Of a stretch of 64,000 nt of DNA, positions 41,264-49,567 are shown in pieces (the stretch's first letter is position 1; each line of letters opens with the position of its first letter). A model generated the notes under the pieces. That model saw only the letters and a list, made by a program, of their open reading frames with translations, was not told the DNA's origin and did not search any database. Both the position numbers and the translations under genes were made by a program. The DNA is from Streptomyces cellostaticus (GTDB lineage Bacteria > Actinomycetota > Actinomycetes > Streptomycetales > Streptomycetaceae), in the NCBI RefSeq assembly GCF_001513965.1, contig NZ_KQ948025.1:43603-107602 (forward strand), given 5' to 3'.

Positions 41264-43012
41264 TCAGACCCACGTGTCCAGCCACATCCGCGACCGCCAC
41301 GAGTCGATCGGGATCGCCGTGCCCGTGTACAGCGGCCAGAAGTAGATGAAGTTCCAGGCGATGAGCAGTACCAGCACGCCCGCGGCCGACGCGCCGATCA
41401 CCCGGCGGGTGTCGCTGGAGCCCGGTGGGCCGACGATCGCGCCGATCAGCATCGCCACCGCCAGGCACAGGAACGGCAGGAAGACGACCGCGTAGAACAG
41501 GAAGATCGTCCGCTCCTGGTACATGAACCAGGGCAGGTAACCGGCCGCGATCCCGCAGGCGATGGCACCGGCCCGCCAGTCGCGGCGCAGCAGCCAACGC
41601 CACAGCACGTACAGGATCGCGAAGCAGGCCGCCCACCACAGCAGCGGCGTGCCGATGGCCAGCACCTCCCGGGCGCACTTCTGGCCGGCATCGGCCGGGC
41701 AGCCGTCGGCGCCGGGGGAGGGGGACTCGTAGAAGTACGACACCGGGCGGCCCAGCACGATCCAGCTCCACGGATTGGACTGGTAGGTGTGCGGGGACGA
41801 CAGCCCGATGTGGAACTTGTAGACCTCGTGCTCGTAGTGCCACAGGCTGCGCAGCCAGTCCGGCAGGAAGGTCCAGTTGCCGCCCCTGCCGTCGGTCGCC
41901 GCCCAGTTGCGGAAGTAGCCGCCGGTGCCGTCGGCCGGGGAAAGGATCCAGCCGGTCCAGGAGACCAGGTAGACGCCGATCGCCACCGGGACCGTCGCGA
42001 GGAAGGCGATACCGGTGTCGTACTTGAGGGCCGCCTGGTACGGGTGCCGGGCTCCGGCCACCTTGCGGGCGCCGGCGTCCCACAGGACCGCCATGACGCA
42101 GAACGCGGCCAGGATGTACAGGCCGTTCCACTTCGTGCCGATGGCCAGGCCCAGCATCAGCCCGGCCGTCCAGCGCCAGGGCCGCCGGCCGAAGCGGAAG
42201 GTGTCGCCGACGTGCTCGTCCGGGCGGACCCGGCCGTCCGGGCCCACAGGGAGCGCGGCAGCCAGCCGCTGCCGGGACCGGTCCCGGTCGACGACCAGGC
42301 AGCCGAACGCCGCGACCACGAAGAACATCAGCACGCCGTCGAGCAGCGAGGTCCGGCTCATCACGAAGTGCAGCCCGTCCACCGCCATCAGCGCGCCCGC
42401 CAGACAGCCGAGGAACGTCGAGCGGAACATCCGGCGGCCGATCCGGCACAGCAGCAGCACGGAGAGCGTCCCCAGCAGCGCCGTCATGAACCGCCAGCCG
42501 AACGGGTTGAACCCGAACATCAGCTCGCCGAGGCCGATGACGTACTTGCCGACCGGCGGGTGCACGACGTAGGCCGCGTCCGTGGGCACGGCGAGGTGCC
42601 CGTGCATGTGCAGGATCTGGTCGTTGGCGTTCTTGTCCCAGTTGACCTCGAAACCGCGGTGGACGAGCGCCCAGGCGTCCTTGGCGTAGTACGTCTCGTC
42701 GAATATCACCGCACGCGGGCTGCCCAGGTTCCAGAACCGCATCAGGCCCGCCATCAGCGTCACCAGCAGCGGACCGCCCCAGCCCGACCAGCGGCTGATG
42801 CGCTCCGTGAGGACCGGCGGCACGCCCAGCGTCCCCCACAGGCGCGGGCTCGGCTCGGCATACGGCGGCACCAGCCGGTCGCGTACGTCGCCCGCGGGCG
42901 CGTCCTGGGCAGGCGTGTACCCGAATCGGCGCAGCCGCTGCTGCCACGACGGCCGCTGGTCGTGCGGTGCCTGGCCCTGCCGGAGGTCCGTGGAGGACGC
43001 GGTACTGGTCAC
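41264..43012 (-). CDS. pmt: Protein O-mannosyltransferase (GT39)
   Basis: 582 aa with about eleven membrane helices. Pmt transfers mannose from polyprenyl-phosphate-mannose to secreted proteins as they cross the membrane; in Streptomyces coelicolor it is also needed for phage phiC31 infection. The catalytic loop VIFDETYYAKDAW with the Asp-Glu pair, VHPPVGKYVIGLGE and the GTKWNGLYIL and YQSNPWSWIVLGRP blocks are typical. GTG start with TACGAT exactly 6 nt upstream (leaderless). Divergent from rsmI across 107 bp. Confidence 0.95.
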   Translation of the reverse strand: MTSTASSTDLRQGQAPHDQRPSWQQRLRRFGYTPAQDAPAGDVRDRLVPPYAEPSPRLWGTLGVPPVLTERISRWSGWGGPLLVTLMAGLMRFWNLGSPRAVIFDETYYAKDAWALVHRGFEVNWDKNANDQILHMHGHLAVPTDAAYVVHPPVGKYVIGLGELMFGFNPFGWRFMTALLGTLSVLLLCRIGRRMFRSTFLGCLAGALMAVDGLHFVMSRTSLLDGVLMFFVVAAFGCLVVDRDRSRQRLAAALPVGPDGRVRPDEHVGDTFRFGRRPWRWTAGLMLGLAIGTKWNGLYILAAFCVMAVLWDAGARKVAGARHPYQAALKYDTGIAFLATVPVAIGVYLVSWTGWILSPADGTGGYFRNWAATDGRGGNWTFLPDWLRSLWHYEHEVYKFHIGLSSPHTYQSNPWSWIVLGRPVSYFYESPSPGADGCPADAGQKCAREVLAIGTPLLWWAACFAILYVLWRWLLRRDWRAGAIACGIAAGYLPWFMYQERTIFLFYAVVFLPFLCLAVAMLIGAIVGPPGSSDTRRVIGASAAGVLVLLIAWNFIYFWPLYTGTAIPIDSWRSRMWLDTWV

Positions 43013-43119
43013 CGCGCCATCGTAGGGAACCGTTCTGTGTGAGTCCCGTGCATGGCCGGTACGGGTCGGGGGATGCGGTCGTTTTCCCGGGTCCCGCAGA
43101 GCCCTGGGAGGATGGGGGC

Positions 43120-43968
43120 GTGACTGGAACCCTTGTCCTTGCAGGTACCCCCATCGGCGACATCGCGGACGCGCCGCCCCGGCTGGCCGAGGAGCTGGCG
43201 GGGGCCGACGTCGTCGCCGCCGAGGACACCCGGCGGCTGCGCCGGCTGACCCAGGCGCTCGGCGTGACGCCCAAGGGCCGAGTGGTGTCGTACTTCGAGG
43301 GCAACGAGGCCGCCCGCACGCCCGAGCTGGTCGAGGAACTGCTCGGCGGCGCGCGGGTGCTGCTGGTGACGGACGCGGGGATGCCGTCGGTCTCCGACCC
43401 CGGCTACCGGCTGGTCGCGGCGGCCGTGGAGAAGGACATCCGGGTCACCGCCGTCCCCGGGCCGTCCGCCGTGCTCACCGCCCTCGCGCTGTCCGGGCTG
43501 CCCGTCGACCGGTTCTGCTTCGAGGGCTTCCTGCCGCGCAAGGCGGGGGAGCGGCTGTCCCGGCTGCGGGAGGTCGCCGGTGAGCGGCGCACGCTCGTCT
43601 ACTTCGAGGCCCCGCACCGGCTCGACGACACCCTCGCCGCCATGGCCGAGGTCTTCGGCGCCGAGCGGCGGGCCGCCGTCTGCCGCGAGCTGACCAAGAC
43701 GTACGAGGAGGTACGCCGGGGTCCGCTCGCCGAGCTGGCGCGGTGGGCCGCCGAAGGCGTTCGCGGGGAGATCACCGTCGTCGTGGAGGGCGCCCCCGAG
43801 ACCGGCCCCGAGGAACTCGACGCCGAGGAGCTGGTGCGGCGGGTGCGGGTCCGCGAGGAGGCGGGCGAGCGGCGCAAGGAGGCGATTGCCGCGGTGGCGG
43901 TGGAGGCCGGGTTGCCGAAGAGGGTTGTTTTTGACGCCGTGGTTGCAGCTAAGCGTGCCGGTGATTGA
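43120..43968 (+). CDS. rsmI: 16S rRNA (cytidine(1402)-2'-O)-methyltransferase
   Basis: 282 aa. RsmI methylates the 2'-O of C1402 in the decoding centre using SAM. The tetrapyrrole-methylase fold is shown by LVLAGTPIGDIADAPPRLAE, DVVAAEDTRRLRRLTQALG, LVTDAGMPSVSDPGYRLV, AVPGPSAVLTALALSGLP and FEGFLPRK. GTG with GGGAGG about 8 nt upstream. The next 388 bp contain no gene. Confidence 0.95.
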   Translation: MTGTLVLAGTPIGDIADAPPRLAEELAGADVVAAEDTRRLRRLTQALGVTPKGRVVSYFEGNEAARTPELVEELLGGARVLLVTDAGMPSVSDPGYRLVAAAVEKDIRVTAVPGPSAVLTALALSGLPVDRFCFEGFLPRKAGERLSRLREVAGERRTLVYFEAPHRLDDTLAAMAEVFGAERRAAVCRELTKTYEEVRRGPLAELARWAAEGVRGEITVVVEGAPETGPEELDAEELVRRVRVREEAGERRKEAIAAVAVEAGLPKRVVFDAVVAAKRAGD

Positions 43969-44356
43969 AGCGAGATTGTCCGGGTAGCGCCGACGGGTTT
44001 CGGTTCGTTGCGGGCTGCCGGTCTTCTGTGGCTGGTCGCGCAGTTCCCCGCGCCCCTTCGGGGGCGCGCTCACCCCGGTGGCCTGCGGAAATGCGCCTTC
44101 TGAGCACGGCGCTCCTCGACTGAGCGCGCGCCCCATGGCAGGGCAAAAGGGTGGCGCGAAAAGCAAAGACCAGCCCCCACTGCCGAGGCCGATTTGGCAA
44201 GCGAAGTCCAAATCGCCTCCAACACTCGACAGGCCGGATGCATTCGGTCCGGTGGAGGCGTCCACTGGTCAAAGGGACGCACCCGTCCCTCGCCCCAGGG
44301 GATTCCGGGGGGAATCCCGTGCGGGGGCGCTTGTCCAGCGGACAAGAGGAGCTGGC
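43969..44356. other. Gene-free 388-bp gap with dispersed repeat and hairpins
   Basis: No credible coding frame. It holds a 50-bp copy of a dispersed repeat (44009-44058), an inverted repeat GATTTGG/CCAAATC at 44191-44214, and a perfect hairpin GGGATTCC-GGGG-GGAATCCC at 44299-44318. A leader RNA or promoter for the next gene would fit here. Confidence 0.5.
44009..44058 (-). repeat. Streptomyces-type dispersed intergenic repeat, copy 1
   Basis: Read on the minus strand it contains AAGGGGCGCGGGG, then GCGCGACCAGCCAC and ends near CCCGCA. The same three blocks, in the same order, occur at 57492-57560 on the other strand. Confidence 0.65.
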
Positions 44357-44785
44357 ATGAGTGAGATCACAGGGCAGAGCGGCCTGCGGGGTACGGCCAC
44401 AGCCGTCGTTCACGAGTCATATGCGTTCGCCTGCATGCGCTGCGGGCACGGCTGGGAGCAGTCGTACGAGATAGAGCACCACACCGACGCCGACGGCCAC
44501 GAGTTCGTCCAGTACGTGACCGACGGGCGCATCGTGCCGTCCCCGCTGAGCCGGCCCGCGTGCCAGAACTGCGACGGCCACGTCGTGCGGATCATGCGCG
44601 CGGGTCAGGTCGCCTCGGTGCGCGGCGCGGCCGAGCGCGACCGCCACAGCGGGCCGCCCGCGGGGCCCGTGGAGGTGTCCGCGGTGCCGGACGAGCAGGG
44701 CGCGGGCGGCGATGACGGCGAGGCCAAGGGCCACCACTGGCACCTGTCCGATCTCCTGCACCCGTTCCATCGCAAGGCGAGCTGA
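44357..44785 (+). CDS. Conserved hypothetical protein with zinc-ribbon-like cysteines
   Basis: 142 aa. Two CxxC pairs, FACMRCGHGWEQ and PACQNCDGHVV, separated by about 45 residues that contain a His-Asp rich strand (YEIEHHTDADGHEFVQYV), suggest a zinc-binding domain. The C-terminal third is disordered and ends HHWHLSDLLHPFHRKAS. AGAGGAG precedes the ATG. It lies upstream of tatD on the same strand; function unknown. Confidence 0.8.
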   Translation: MSEITGQSGLRGTATAVVHESYAFACMRCGHGWEQSYEIEHHTDADGHEFVQYVTDGRIVPSPLSRPACQNCDGHVVRIMRAGQVASVRGAAERDRHSGPPAGPVEVSAVPDEQGAGGDDGEAKGHHWHLSDLLHPFHRKAS

Positions 44786-44836
44786 TCCCCTCGTCGGCCG
44801 GGCCGGCCGGGCATGCCCCTTTCGTAGGATCGGGGC

Positions 44837-45778
44837 ATGCCTTCGAACGCCGGCCGCGCCGACCAGAGCGACAAGAACGACCAGAGCGACCAGAGCGACC
44901 AGAGCGACAAGAACGACAAGAACACGGCACCGCCGCTCCCGGCGCCTCTCCGGGTGCCCGTCGCCGACTCCCACACCCACCTCGACATGCAGTCCGGCAC
45001 GGTCGAGGAAGGCCTTGCCAAGGCCGCGTCGGTGGGCGTGACGACGGTCGTCCAGGTCGGCTGCGACATCAAGGGCTCGCAGTGGGCCGCCGAGACGGCC
45101 GCCGCGTACGAGAGCGTCCACGCGACCGTCGCCCTGCACCCCAACGAGGCCCCGCGCATCGTCCACGGCGACCCCGACGGCTGGTCGAGGCAGGGCGCCC
45201 GCGTGCCGGGCGGCGATGCCGCGCTGGACGAGGCCCTCGCCGAGATCGACCGGCTCGCCGCCCTGCCCCAGGTCAGGGGCGTCGGCGAGACCGGCCTCGA
45301 CTACTTCCGCACCGGCCCCGAGGGCAAGGCCGCCCAGGAGCGGTCCTTCCGCGCCCACATCGAGATCGCCAAGCGGCACGGCAAGGCCCTCGTCATCCAC
45401 GACCGCGACGCCCACGCCGACGTCCTGCGCGTCCTGAAGGAAGAGGGCGCCCCCGAGCGCACCGTCTTCCACTGCTACTCCGGTGACGCCGAGATGGCCG
45501 CGGTCTGCGCCCGCGAGGGCTACTTCATGTCCTTCGCCGGCAACGTCACCTTCAAGAACGCCCAGAACCTGCGCGACGCCCTCGCCGTCGCCCCGCTGGA
45601 ACTGGTCCTCGTGGAGACCGACGCGCCCTTCCTGACCCCGGCGCCGTACCGCGGACGGCCCAACGCGCCGTATCTCGTTCCGGTCACAGTGCGCGCGATG
45701 GCCGCCGTGCGCGGCATGGACGAGGACGCGCTGGCGACGGCCCTGGGCGCGAACACGGCCCGCGCCTTCGATTACTGA
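44837..45778 (+). CDS. tatD: TatD family metal-dependent hydrolase (DNase/quality control)
   Basis: 313 aa. TatD proteins are metal-dependent 3'-5' exonucleases. Ligands are visible: DSHTHLDM near residue 45, GVGETGLDYF (Glu), LVIHDRDAH, VFHCYSGD and LVETDAPFLTP. A 35-residue extension made of DQSD/KND units precedes the fold, encoded by GACCAGAGCGAC-type repeats, and is absent from typical TatD. The ATG follows TAGGAT by 6 nt (leaderless). The neighbours rsmI upstream and rpfB-rsmA-ispE downstream are the conserved actinobacterial order. Confidence 0.93.
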   Translation: MPSNAGRADQSDKNDQSDQSDQSDKNDKNTAPPLPAPLRVPVADSHTHLDMQSGTVEEGLAKAASVGVTTVVQVGCDIKGSQWAAETAAAYESVHATVALHPNEAPRIVHGDPDGWSRQGARVPGGDAALDEALAEIDRLAALPQVRGVGETGLDYFRTGPEGKAAQERSFRAHIEIAKRHGKALVIHDRDAHADVLRVLKEEGAPERTVFHCYSGDAEMAAVCAREGYFMSFAGNVTFKNAQNLRDALAVAPLELVLVETDAPFLTPAPYRGRPNAPYLVPVTVRAMAAVRGMDEDALATALGANTARAFDY

Positions 45779-45933
45779 CAGTGCACAGATCGTAACTGAC
45801 TGGTAACGCCGCCAGGGCTCCGGTGATCCGGTTCGCAACCGTACGTAGTCGTGCCGCTTTGGAGAGTGACCGGGGCTCCGCTAGGTTCTGGGGGCCCGAT
45901 CCGGACCCCTCTGGCCCTCTGGAGCGTGTCGGC

Positions 45934-47451
45934 GTGAGCAAGTCGCAGTACGAGACGTATGAGGCGTACGGCCCCTACAGTGCGCCGGACGGCGTGCCCG
46001 GCGGTGCGCGCGACGATGTGTGGCCCGGTGTGCACGACACGGAGACCCTCGGCTACGGGGTCGCGTACGGGACGGCGTACGACGACACCTACCGGCCCGC
46101 GTACGAGATGCAGGCGCCCGCGCCGGCGCAGCTGCCGACGCGGACGCCGGGGTATGCGCGCGTGAGCGAGCCGGTGCTGCCGCGGCAGAGCGGGAGCCCG
46201 TTCGAGGACGACGGCGGGGGCGCGCTCCATGAAGAAGAGGAGAGCGCGTTCTACGACGACGTGAGCGCGGCGGGTGACGGGGTGCACGAGCTGCGTGTGC
46301 GCCCCAGGACGAGCAGGCGGGCCACGGGCCGGCGCAGGGCGCGCGCCGCCGAGCGCCCGGAGTCCGCCGTGCGCCGCCTGCTGCCGCAGGCGCTGGTCGT
46401 CGCCTTCCTCGCCGGCGGCACCACCGCCTTTGTCGCCAAGGACAAGACGATCGAGCTGAGCGTCGACGGCAAGCAGCGCACCTTGCACACCTTCAGCGAC
46501 GACGTGTCGGAACTGCTGGCCGCCGAGGACCTACACGTAGGGACGCACGACCTGGTCGCGCCCGACCCCGGCGCGGCGCTCGCCAGCGGCGACCAGGTCG
46601 CGGTGCGCTACGGGCGCCCCGTACGGCTCACGCTGGACGGTGAGCGCCGCGAGGTGTGGACGACGGCGCGCACGGTGGACGGGGCGCTCAGAGAGCTGGG
46701 GGTGCGTCCGGACGGCGCGTATCTGTCGGCCGCGCGCTCCCAGGGCATCGGCCGCGCCGGACTCGCTCTCGACGTACGCACCGAGCGTTCCGTCACGGTC
46801 ATGGCGGACGGCCGCACCCGCACCATCCGCACCAACGCGGCCACCGTCCGCGAGGCCGTCGAGGAGGCCGGCATCACCCTGCGCCGGCAGGACACCACCT
46901 CGGTCCCGCCCGACAGCTTCCCGCGTGACGGGCAGACGGTGACCGTACTGCGGGTGACCGGTGTCACAGAGGTGCGCGAGGAGTCGATCCCGTTCGCGGT
47001 GGAGCGGACCGAGGACCCCACCCTCTTCAAGGGCACCGAGGTCATCGAATGGCCCGGGCAGCCCGGGCTGCGGCGGATCACCTACCTGCTGCGCACCGTC
47101 AACGGCGTCCAGGAGAAGCCGCGCAAGGAGAAGTCCGAGGTGGTGCGCAAGCCGAGCAAGCAGGTGGTGAAGGTGGGCACCAAGCCCCGGCCGAAGTCCG
47201 TGCAGGGCGCCGACCACCTCAACTGGCACGGCCTCGCCACCTGCGAGTCCGGCGGCCGCCCGGGCGCCGTCGACCCCTCGGGGACGTACGGCGGGCTCTA
47301 CCAGTTCGACGCGGGCACCTGGCACAGCCTCGGCGGCAACGGACGTCCGCAGGACGCGACGGCGGAGGAGCAGACCTTCCGCGCGAAGAAGCTGTACGTG
47401 CGCCGCGGCGCGAGTCCCTGGCCGCACTGCGGGGCGCGACTGCACCCGTGA
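45934..47451 (+). CDS. rpfB: Resuscitation-promoting factor, RpfB type
   Basis: 505 aa. Rpf proteins cleave peptidoglycan and promote spore or dormant-cell outgrowth. From the GTG: about 135 residues of Tyr/Asp/Pro-rich disorder, a basic stretch, one membrane helix (LLPQALVVAFLAGGTTAFVA), three DUF348-type repeats (IELSVDGKQRTLHTFSDD; VRLTLDGERREVWTTART; SVTVMADGRTRTIRTNAA), a G5 domain (EESIPFAVERTEDPTLFKGT) and a C-terminal transglycosylase-like domain with catalytic Glu438 in ATCESGG. GGAG upstream. The 155 bp before it show no riboswitch-like fold. It is followed by rsmA and ispE as in mycobacteria. Confidence 0.95.
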   Translation: MSKSQYETYEAYGPYSAPDGVPGGARDDVWPGVHDTETLGYGVAYGTAYDDTYRPAYEMQAPAPAQLPTRTPGYARVSEPVLPRQSGSPFEDDGGGALHEEEESAFYDDVSAAGDGVHELRVRPRTSRRATGRRRARAAERPESAVRRLLPQALVVAFLAGGTTAFVAKDKTIELSVDGKQRTLHTFSDDVSELLAAEDLHVGTHDLVAPDPGAALASGDQVAVRYGRPVRLTLDGERREVWTTARTVDGALRELGVRPDGAYLSAARSQGIGRAGLALDVRTERSVTVMADGRTRTIRTNAATVREAVEEAGITLRRQDTTSVPPDSFPRDGQTVTVLRVTGVTEVREESIPFAVERTEDPTLFKGTEVIEWPGQPGLRRITYLLRTVNGVQEKPRKEKSEVVRKPSKQVVKVGTKPRPKSVQGADHLNWHGLATCESGGRPGAVDPSGTYGGLYQFDAGTWHSLGGNGRPQDATAEEQTFRAKKLYVRRGASPWPHCGARLHP

Positions 47452-47501
47452 GCGCCGGGGAGCCGGACGAGGGGCCGCCGGCAGCCCCGTACCCTTGTCC
47501 C

Positions 47502-48371
47502 GTGACCAGCCCCACCCCCGACGCCCTTCTCGGACCGGCCGACATCCGCGAGCTCGCGGCAGCACTCGGTGTCCGCCCGACCAAGCAGCGCGGCCAGAAC
47601 TTCGTGATCGACGCGAACACGGTCCGCCGTATCGTCCGCACCGCCGAGGTCCGCCCCGACGACGTGGTCGTCGAGGTCGGCCCGGGGCTCGGCTCGCTCA
47701 CCCTCGCGCTGCTGGAGGCCGCCGACCGGGTCACCGCCGTCGAGATCGACGACGTGCTGGCCGGCGCGCTGCCCGCGACCATCGCCGCCCGCATGCCGGA
47801 GCGCGCCGACCGGTTCGCGCTGGTCCATTCCGACGCCATGCACGTGACGGAGCTGCCCGGACCGGGCCCGACGGCCCTGGTGGCCAACCTGCCCTACAAC
47901 GTGGCCGTACCGGTGCTGCTGCACATGCTCGAGACCTTCCCGAGCATCGAGCGGACGCTCGTGATGGTCCAGTCCGAGGTCGCCGACCGGCTCGCCGCCG
48001 TGCCCGGCAACAAGGTGTACGGCGTGCCGTCCGTGAAGGCCAACTGGTACGCCCACGTGAAGCGGGCCGGGGCCATCGGCCGCAACGTCTTCTGGCCCGC
48101 GCCCAACGTCGACAGCGGGCTGGTCTCGCTCGTCCGGCGGGCCGAGCCGCTCAAGACCACGGCCTCCAGGAAGGAGGTCTTCGCGGTCGTCGACGCCGCG
48201 TTCGCACAGCGCCGCAAGACCCTGCGGGCGGCGCTCGCCGGCTGGGCCGGGTCCGCGGCGGCCGCCGAGGCGGCCCTGGTCGCGGCCGGGGTATCCCCGC
48301 AGGCGCGCGGGGAGTCACTGACGGTGGAGGAGTTCGCCCGCATCGCGGAACACAGGGAGACGGGCGAGTGA
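47502..48371 (+). CDS. rsmA: 16S rRNA (adenine(1518)-N6/adenine(1519)-N6)-dimethyltransferase
   Basis: 289 aa. KsgA/RsmA dimethylates two adenines near the 3' end of 16S rRNA during ribosome assembly. Motifs: KQRGQNFVIDANTVRRIVRT, VVEVGPGLGSLTLALLE (SAM site), AVEIDDVLA, VANLPYNVAVPVLLHML (catalytic NLPY) and FWPAPNVDSGLVSL. GTG at 47502 is supported by TACCCT 6 nt upstream (leaderless); a GTG overlapping the rpfB stop would add 18 unlikely residues. Its TGA overlaps the ispE GTG. Confidence 0.96.
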   Translation: MTSPTPDALLGPADIRELAAALGVRPTKQRGQNFVIDANTVRRIVRTAEVRPDDVVVEVGPGLGSLTLALLEAADRVTAVEIDDVLAGALPATIAARMPERADRFALVHSDAMHVTELPGPGPTALVANLPYNVAVPVLLHMLETFPSIERTLVMVQSEVADRLAAVPGNKVYGVPSVKANWYAHVKRAGAIGRNVFWPAPNVDSGLVSLVRRAEPLKTTASRKEVFAVVDAAFAQRRKTLRAALAGWAGSAAAAEAALVAAGVSPQARGESLTVEEFARIAEHRETGE

Positions 48372-49279
48372 GCGTCACGGTACGGGTGCCGGCGAAGGTC
48401 AACGTCCAGCTCGCGGTGGGCGCCGCCCGCCCCGACGGGTTCCACGACCTCGCCAACGTCTTCCTCGCCGTCGGCCTGTACGACGAGGTCACCGTCAGCC
48501 CGGCGGACGAGCTGCGCGTCACCTGCGAGGGGCCGGACGCCGCTCAGGTCCCGCTGGACGGCACCAACCTCGCCGCGCGCGCGGCCGTCGCGCTCGCCGG
48601 GCGCCGGGGCATCGAGCCGGCCGTGCACATCCACATCGCCAAGGACATCCCGGTCGCCGGCGGCATGGCGGGCGGCAGCGCGGACGGCGCCGCCGCCCTG
48701 TTCGCCTGCAACACGCTGTGGAGCGCCGGCGCCTCCCGTGCCGAACTCCTCGCCATCTGCGCCGAACTGGGCAGCGACGTCCCCTTCAGCCTGGTCGGGG
48801 GCGCGGCGCTCGGCACCGGGCGCGGCGAGCAGCTGACCGCCCTCGAGGTCGGCGGCACCTTCCACTGGGTGTTCGCGATGGCCGAGCGCGGTCTTTCGAC
48901 CCCGGCCGTCTTCCGCGAGTTCGACCGGCTCGGCGAGGGCCTCGACATCCCCGAGCCCGTGGCCTGCGAGGATCTCCTCGACGCCCTCGCCAAGGGCGAC
49001 CCCGAGGCGCTCGCCGGCGCCGTCTCCAACGACCTGCAGCCCGCCGCGCTGTCCCTCTTCCCCGAGCTCGCCGACACCCTGGCCGTGGGGCGCGGGGCCG
49101 GTGCCCTCGCCGCGCTGGTCTCGGGATCGGGCCCGACGACGGCGTTCCTCACACGCGACGCCGAGTCGGCGCAGAAGGCGGCTCAGGCGCTGTCGGCATC
49201 GGGGACCTGCCGGACGGTGCGTACGGCACAGGGGCCGGTCCCGGGCGCCACGGTGATGGGCCACTCGGCCGCCCGGTAG
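48368..49279 (+). CDS. ispE: 4-diphosphocytidyl-2-C-methyl-D-erythritol kinase
   Basis: 303 aa. IspE phosphorylates CDP-methylerythritol in the MEP pathway to isoprenoids. GHMP-kinase motifs: VRVPAKVNVQLAVGAARPDG, KDIPVAGGMAGGSADGAAAL (ATP loop), LGSDVPFSLVGGAALGTGRG and VSGSGPTTAFL. GTG start in a GTGA overlap with rsmA, an order shared with mycobacteria. Confidence 0.95.
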   Translation: MSVTVRVPAKVNVQLAVGAARPDGFHDLANVFLAVGLYDEVTVSPADELRVTCEGPDAAQVPLDGTNLAARAAVALAGRRGIEPAVHIHIAKDIPVAGGMAGGSADGAAALFACNTLWSAGASRAELLAICAELGSDVPFSLVGGAALGTGRGEQLTALEVGGTFHWVFAMAERGLSTPAVFREFDRLGEGLDIPEPVACEDLLDALAKGDPEALAGAVSNDLQPAALSLFPELADTLAVGRGAGALAALVSGSGPTTAFLTRDAESAQKAAQALSASGTCRTVRTAQGPVPGATVMGHSAAR

Positions 49280-49377
49280 TCCGGCCGCCCCGGCGGTGGG
49301 GTCCGCACCGGGCCTGCCCGGCGGATCAGGCCGGCTCCGGTCAACGCTGCCTCATCAGCACAGGTGAGCGGGGCCAT

Positions 49378-49454
49378 GGGGGTGCCCCCGCGCGAGCGAA
49401 GCCGAGCGTGGGGAGTCGGCAACCGACGACAACGCCGCTGGAGGTGCCCCCGCG
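49378..49454 (+). repeat. GGGGGTGCCCCC-type intergenic element
   Basis: A segment bounded by two copies of GTGCCCCCGCG about 60 bp apart, with GAGCGAAGCCGAGCG and a GGGGGTGCCCCC palindrome. Elements with GAGCGAAGCCGAG between G/C-rich arms are common in Streptomyces intergenic DNA. It lies in the 288-bp gap after ispE. Confidence 0.5.
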
Positions 49455-49567
49455 CCCTTGAGACAGTCGGGGAGGCGTGCCGGGCCCGGCGTTCCGGCAC
49501 GATCCGCCGGGCAGGCCTGAGCTCCTTCGGCCGGATCCGCCGGGAAACGGACGAAGGGGGCAGGCGC

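Noticed and set aside
39548..43042. Plus-strand open frame of more than 1100 codons across the PBP and pmt genes
   Set aside because: It spans two well-defined genes and their promoter region in antisense, with His/Arg/Gly/Gln-rich sequence and no fold; an artefact of high GC.
45779..45933. c-di-AMP (ydaO) riboswitch before rpfB
   Set aside because: Some Streptomyces rpf genes have one, but this 155-bp leader is too short and lacks the expected conserved segments.
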